The notes under the pieces are model-generated. The model saw only the letters and a program-made list of their open reading frames with translations. It was not told the origin of the DNA and ran no database searches. A stretch of DNA of 5,306 nt from assembly GCA_022545875.1 (NCBI GenBank), contig JAKEIF010000161.1, positions 1-5,306 on the forward strand, written 5' to 3'. This DNA is from Nitrososphaera sp. Its GTDB lineage: Archaea; Thermoproteota; Nitrososphaeria; Nitrososphaerales; Nitrososphaeraceae. A program made the translations under genes and the position numbers. Within the stretch, counting starts at the first letter, position 1, and each line of letters starts with the position of its first letter. Below, in pieces: positions 3,539 to 5,306 of this stretch.

Positions 3539-3661
3539 TTAGTCGGTCTTTACTTCGTGCTTTTCCTTTACCTTGTTGCCGAACTCGTCTTTTGATTCAC
3601 GTTCGACCTTTGCTTCGTTTTCGTCAACCTTTACTTTCTCTTTGTATTCTGTTTCTGGCAT
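3539..3661 (-). CDS. 40-residue highly charged protein of unknown function
   Basis: The product begins MPETEYKEKVKVDENEAKVE and ends KVKEKHEVKTD. About two thirds of the residues are Lys, Glu, Asp, Arg or His, and Val recurs at near-regular spacing (KVKV, AKV, NKVK, EVK), suggesting short alternating strands or a disordered polyampholyte. The ATG is 25 bases from a strong box (ATTAAATA, 3683-3690), and an oligo-T terminator follows the stop, so this 120-base gene forms a complete transcription unit of its own. Confidence 0.6.
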   Translation of the reverse strand: MPETEYKEKVKVDENEAKVERESKDEFGNKVKEKHEVKTD

Positions 3662-3682
3662 GATAGCTATCGCACAATATCG

Positions 3683-3690
3683 TATTTAAT
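3683..3690 (-). promoter_or_regulatory. TATA box of the 3539-3661 gene
   Basis: The minus strand reads ATTAAATA, centred 25-26 bases before the ATG at 3661. Confidence 0.6.
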
Positions 3691-3710
3691 GGAGGCTTGG
3701 GCTTCGTTTC

Positions 3711-3791
3711 TTAGTGTTCTAACGTCTGGATTCTTCTTTTGACTTCCTTAATCTGCTTGTCCAAACTAACGATTTGCTGTGGGGTTCCCAT
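3711..3791 (-). CDS. 26-residue helical micro-protein
   Basis: The product begins MGTPQQIVSLDKQIKEVKRR and ends IQTLEH. Hydrophobic residues fall at heptad-like positions (I, L, I, V, I, L), so it may form a short coiled coil. AGGAT lies about 9 bases before the ATG, a possible ribosome binding site, while no TATA box lies 25 bases upstream. It is in the same frame as the upstream peptide, separated by TAG and four codons, so co-translation or an ancestral single gene is possible. Its small size keeps confidence low. Confidence 0.35.
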   Translation of the reverse strand: MGTPQQIVSLDKQIKEVKRRIQTLEH

Positions 3792-3803
3792 ATTGCCGCT
3801 ATC

Positions 3804-3887
3804 CTACTTGGCTTCTAGTCGCTTGAGCATGGTTCGTAATTCTGCTAATGTTTCCATTGGGGAAGCTCCAGCTTGCATTACGCGCAT
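3804..3887 (-). CDS. 24-27-residue helical micro-protein
   Basis: From ATG 3887 the product is 27 residues, ending METLAELRTMLKRLEAK, a probable amphipathic helix. Starts at 3887, 3878 or 3857 are all possible. The box CTTTAATC (minus strand, 3904-3911) lies 29 bases from 3878 and 20 from 3887, favouring 3878. The TAG at 3804-3806 is followed in frame by the 3711-3791 peptide. I cannot decide between two genes and one interrupted gene. Confidence 0.35.
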   Translation of the reverse strand: MRVMQAGASPMETLAELRTMLKRLEAK

Positions 3888-3918
3888 ATAGAACTACAGG
3901 ACGATTAAAGCTTGAAAA

Positions 3919-3926
3919 GTTTAACT
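3919..3926 (+). promoter_or_regulatory. TATA-like box of the 3950-4108 gene
   Basis: The plus strand reads GTTTAACT, centred about 27 bases before the ATG at 3950. Confidence 0.45.
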
Positions 3927-3949
3927 AAGATTATCCTGTTCTGACTTGC

Positions 3950-4108
3950 ATGGAGATAAACCTCCTTAGTGGAGTCATTCATGTACTGTCAGACCTCGCT
4001 AGACTGGCTTATGATAGGATGTCGACTCGTATCATCGGTTTCTGGGCATACTTCATTACACATCCCGAGCTAGTCGAGAAAGCAGCGCGGATTAGAAAGC
4101 TCGATTAG
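3950..4108 (+). CDS. 52-residue amphipathic, possibly membrane-associated protein
   Basis: The product begins MEINLLSGVIHVLSDLARLA and ends ARIRKLD. Two helical stretches are likely: residues 2-22 (INLLSGVIHVLSDLARLAY) and 27-38 (TRIIGFWAYFIT), the second hydrophobic enough to touch a membrane, followed by a charged helix (ELVEKAARIRKL). No family is recognised. The ATG lies 27 bases from a TATA-like box, so it is probably leaderless, and it is the first plus-strand gene after the minus-strand micro-genes. The next gene has its own TATA box just after this stop. Confidence 0.55.
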   Translation: MEINLLSGVIHVLSDLARLAYDRMSTRIIGFWAYFITHPELVEKAARIRKLD

Positions 4109-4112
4109 CTAA

Positions 4113-4121
4113 CTTAAATAA
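4113..4121 (+). promoter_or_regulatory. TATA box of the 4145-4462 gene
   Basis: The plus strand reads CTTAAATAA, centred about 27 bases before the ATG at 4145. It is a good archaeal match and supports that start over the out-of-frame ATG at 4130. Confidence 0.65.
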
Positions 4122-4144
4122 ATTGACTATGGAATCGAGAGCTA

Positions 4145-4462
4145 ATGGCGCGAGATGATCCTGATTTCATATCTAACGCACAAAAAGTGATAAGAACTCA
4201 AGTTGAAGTCCTCTTGAAGACACCATCGAACTTTTCATTCAAACCTATTATGAGTGATGTTCAGCGAATTTACAAAGTCAATGACCCCGAGACTTTCTTC
4301 TTTGGTTACACCCTTGGTCATCTGATGGGATTAGCTGACGGAATTTCTATTCAAAGTCGCGGTAGGTTGATAAATGAACAGGAGGGTCTTGTGCTTAAAG
4401 AGCTAATTGAAGAGTATGCGGCTCGGGTAAAAAAGTTGATTTCTGAATTAAACAAGCAGTGA
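4145..4462 (+). CDS. Hypothetical 105-residue helical protein
   Basis: The protein is probably all-helical. Residues 8-25 form an amphipathic helix (FISNAQKVIRTQVEVLLK). A middle region (SFKPIMSDVQRIYKVNDPET) leads to a conserved-looking segment FFFGYTLGHLMGLADGISIQ (51-70), and residues 76-103 form a long charged helix (INEQEGLVLKELIEEYAARV...). No signal peptide, Cys or catalytic motif is seen, and I recognise no family. The ATG is 27 bases from a TATA box, so the message should be leaderless. It converges with the tail-module end on the minus strand. Confidence 0.8.
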   Translation: MARDDPDFISNAQKVIRTQVEVLLKTPSNFSFKPIMSDVQRIYKVNDPETFFFGYTLGHLMGLADGISIQSRGRLINEQEGLVLKELIEEYAARVKKLISELNKQ

Positions 4463-4496
4463 TACATGACGCTTAAAATCAAAGTGGCGTGCCTCC

Positions 4497-4613
4497 CTAC
4501 TTCGGAGAAAGATATCGATGTTTTGTTGATATGTTGTTGTAGCTGATAGCCTTCTTTTTGACATAGTTGTGATCAGCTCCGAGGCTTTCGCTTGCTAGCA
4601 ATCCAAGCAATAC
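4497..4613 (-). pseudogene. Unassigned in-frame extension beyond the tail-module zinc-ribbon gene
   Basis: After the TGA at 4614-4616, the same frame stays open for 38 codons (GLLASESLGADHNYVKKK... ending HRYLSPK) to a TAG at 4497-4499. It contains TTG codons (4610 and 4601) but no ATG, so it is either a TTG-started micro-gene, the remnant of a longer downstream gene, or chance. An overlapping ATG at 4620 in another frame gives only 15 codons; a single-base indel between these frames would join them. The Lys, Tyr and Asn rich composition looks coding-like, but nothing stronger supports it. Confidence 0.3.
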
Positions 4614-4757
4614 TCACCATGATTGACTGCCGAGCTCCATTGTCTTCCCACAAACCCGGTATCGCTCGACCTTGGGACATAATGGACAGCCCTTCTCTGC
4701 GTTATAGGGCATCTGACATGAGATGCAATTCTTGAACTTGGGATATTGCCCTTTCAT
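4614..4757 (-). CDS. 47-residue zinc-ribbon protein coupled to the tape measure gene
   Basis: The product begins MKGQYPKFKNCISCQMPYNA. It has C11-x2-C14 (CISC) and C24-x2-C27 (CPLC) with a nine-residue loop, a four-Cys zinc ribbon, plus a fifth Cys at 36 in a basic tail (VERYRVCGKT). The ATG overlaps the tape measure stop as ATGA, so it is probably translated by coupling; no clear Shine-Dalgarno motif precedes it. Being directly downstream of a tape measure gene, it may serve tail assembly or structure, but mini zinc ribbons are often regulatory, so the role is open. Confidence 0.7.
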   Translation of the reverse strand: MKGQYPKFKNCISCQMPYNAEKGCPLCPKVERYRVCGKTMELGSQSW

Positions 4758-5306
4758 GTCTTTTTGGTCATGCTCAACTTTATCCTGCTAGCGATTTCCT
4801 TGCCGTCCACGTAAACTTTGACGTTGATATCACCGCGTCCGCTTGCGCTGCTGGCGTGTGAAATGGAACCCGTTACGCTATTTCCGAAATCACCCCCAGC
4901 TTGTGCCCAGTCTGGTACGGCTCCTTCTGCTGCCGGAGATGATACATCGCCTGGAGCTGTTACGCCATTGAAGCCTCCGCCGAATAGGGCATTTCCTACC
5001 GTACCGAAAAATTCCATCACTGGCTTCAAGAAGGGAAGTGCATCTCCAATCGCTTTGCCCATGGAGTTAATCGCATCTCTGACTCCAAAGGCGTTGCTTG
5101 AGATCATTTCCAATGCTACGCCGACACCTACGAGTATAGCTCCAATTCCGGTTCCTATCAGTGCGGCTTTCATAGTCAATCCCATTGTTTTGAAGCTGAA
5201 TCCCGCTAGCTTGCTGGCTATTGATGTCTTGCTAAGTGAGATACCCATGCCATTTAGGGCCAAGCTGGCTGATGATACCGAGCTGATGACAGTCGGAATC
5301 ACCTGC
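4754..5306 (-). CDS. Tail tape measure protein, C-terminal part (runs off the right edge)
   Basis: The frame is open to the window edge; the GTG at 5302 is not a real start, since a sense codon precedes it. About 183 residues are visible. They contain a low-complexity helical region rich in Ser, Ala and Leu, and a Gly/Ala-rich hydrophobic segment (about residues 44-67, AALIGTGIGAILVGVGVALE) typical of tape measure transmembrane stretches. A second helix follows (FLKPVMEFFGTVGNALF, 91-107), then a Gly/Ser linker and the C-terminal strand motif INVKVYVDGKEIASRI, common at the ends of tape measure proteins of tailed viruses. Such proteins set tail length inside the tail tube and help deliver DNA. 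The call rests on these features and not on a full-length match; another membrane-active virion protein is the alternative. Confidence 0.7.
   Translation of the reverse strand, partial: QVIPTVISSVSSASLALNGMGISLSKTSIASKLAGFSFKTMGLTMKAALIGTGIGAILVGVGVALEMISSNAFGVRDAINSMGKAIGDALPFLKPVMEFFGTVGNALFGGGFNGVTAPGDVSSPAAEGAVPDWAQAGGDFGNSVTGSISHASSASGRGDINVKVYVDGKEIASRIKLSMTKKT

Noticed and set aside
4466..4546. Possible 26-residue plus-strand frame (MTLKIKVACLPTSEK...) three bases after the 4145-4462 stop
   Set aside because: The spacing is suggestive of an operon, but the ending (LLICCCS) is unlike a typical protein end and it overlaps the minus-strand in-frame extension; I could not support either well enough to call this one.
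1..5306. CRISPR array, tRNA gene, attachment site or insertion sequence
   Set aside because: I saw no regularly spaced direct repeats, no cloverleaf-type sequence, no integrase or transposase motifs and no terminal inverted repeats in the window.

Overview
This window looks like part of a head-tailed virus or provirus of an archaeon, most likely an ammonia-oxidising one of the Nitrososphaera type. The archaeal reading rests on what is seen. At least eight transcription units have an A/T-rich TATA-like box centred about 20-30 bases (mostly 24-28) before a start codon, with no room for a leader. Oligo-T tracts follow minus-strand genes as archaeal-type terminators. Genes inside the main operon carry Shine-Dalgarno-like GGAG/GAGGT motifs. 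The viral reading rests mainly on the right edge, where a minus-strand open frame has the composition and C-terminal signature of a tail tape measure protein, and on the packing of tiny, mostly unknown genes. The assignment to Nitrososphaera-like hosts is inference from recalled small-protein families, not from a search.

Layout, left to right. Bases 1-95 hold the start of a possible minus-strand gene running off the edge. 181-699 (minus) encodes a secreted protein with decapeptide repeats. It is transcribed divergently from 812-946 (plus), a 44-residue Cys-containing mini-protein. 967-2227 (minus) is a compact operon of six tiny genes, each overlapping the next by the same 4 bases (ATGA). It encodes three or four Cys-rich putative metal-binding proteins, one small alpha/beta protein and two ribbon-helix-helix-like proteins; the last gene has an in-frame extension beyond its TAA. 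The operon ends at an oligo-T terminator. 2228-2309 is a divergent control region with two similar 18-base imperfect palindromes. 2295-2513 and 2563-2691 (plus) encode a small basic helical protein and a zinc ribbon.

2733-3233 (minus) is a second secreted decapeptide-repeat protein, paralogous to the first. 3288-3434 and 3539-3661 (minus) encode very short, highly charged proteins, each with its own promoter. 3711-3887 (minus) holds two tiny helical peptides in one frame separated by a TAG. 3950-4108 and 4145-4462 (plus) are two leaderless unknown genes. 4497-5306 (minus) is the end of the tail operon: the tape measure C-terminus, a zinc-ribbon gene overlapping it by ATGA, and an in-frame unassigned extension.

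How the parts may work together (inference): the operon at 967-2227 and the divergent gene at 2295 look like an early or regulatory module, possibly autoregulated through the palindromes by one of its own ribbon-helix-helix-like products. The tape measure end belongs to a late morphogenesis module. The two secreted paralogs may be cell-surface or virion-host interaction proteins. No integrase, attachment site, tRNA, CRISPR array or insertion sequence was seen. Every intergenic gap is under 300 bases.
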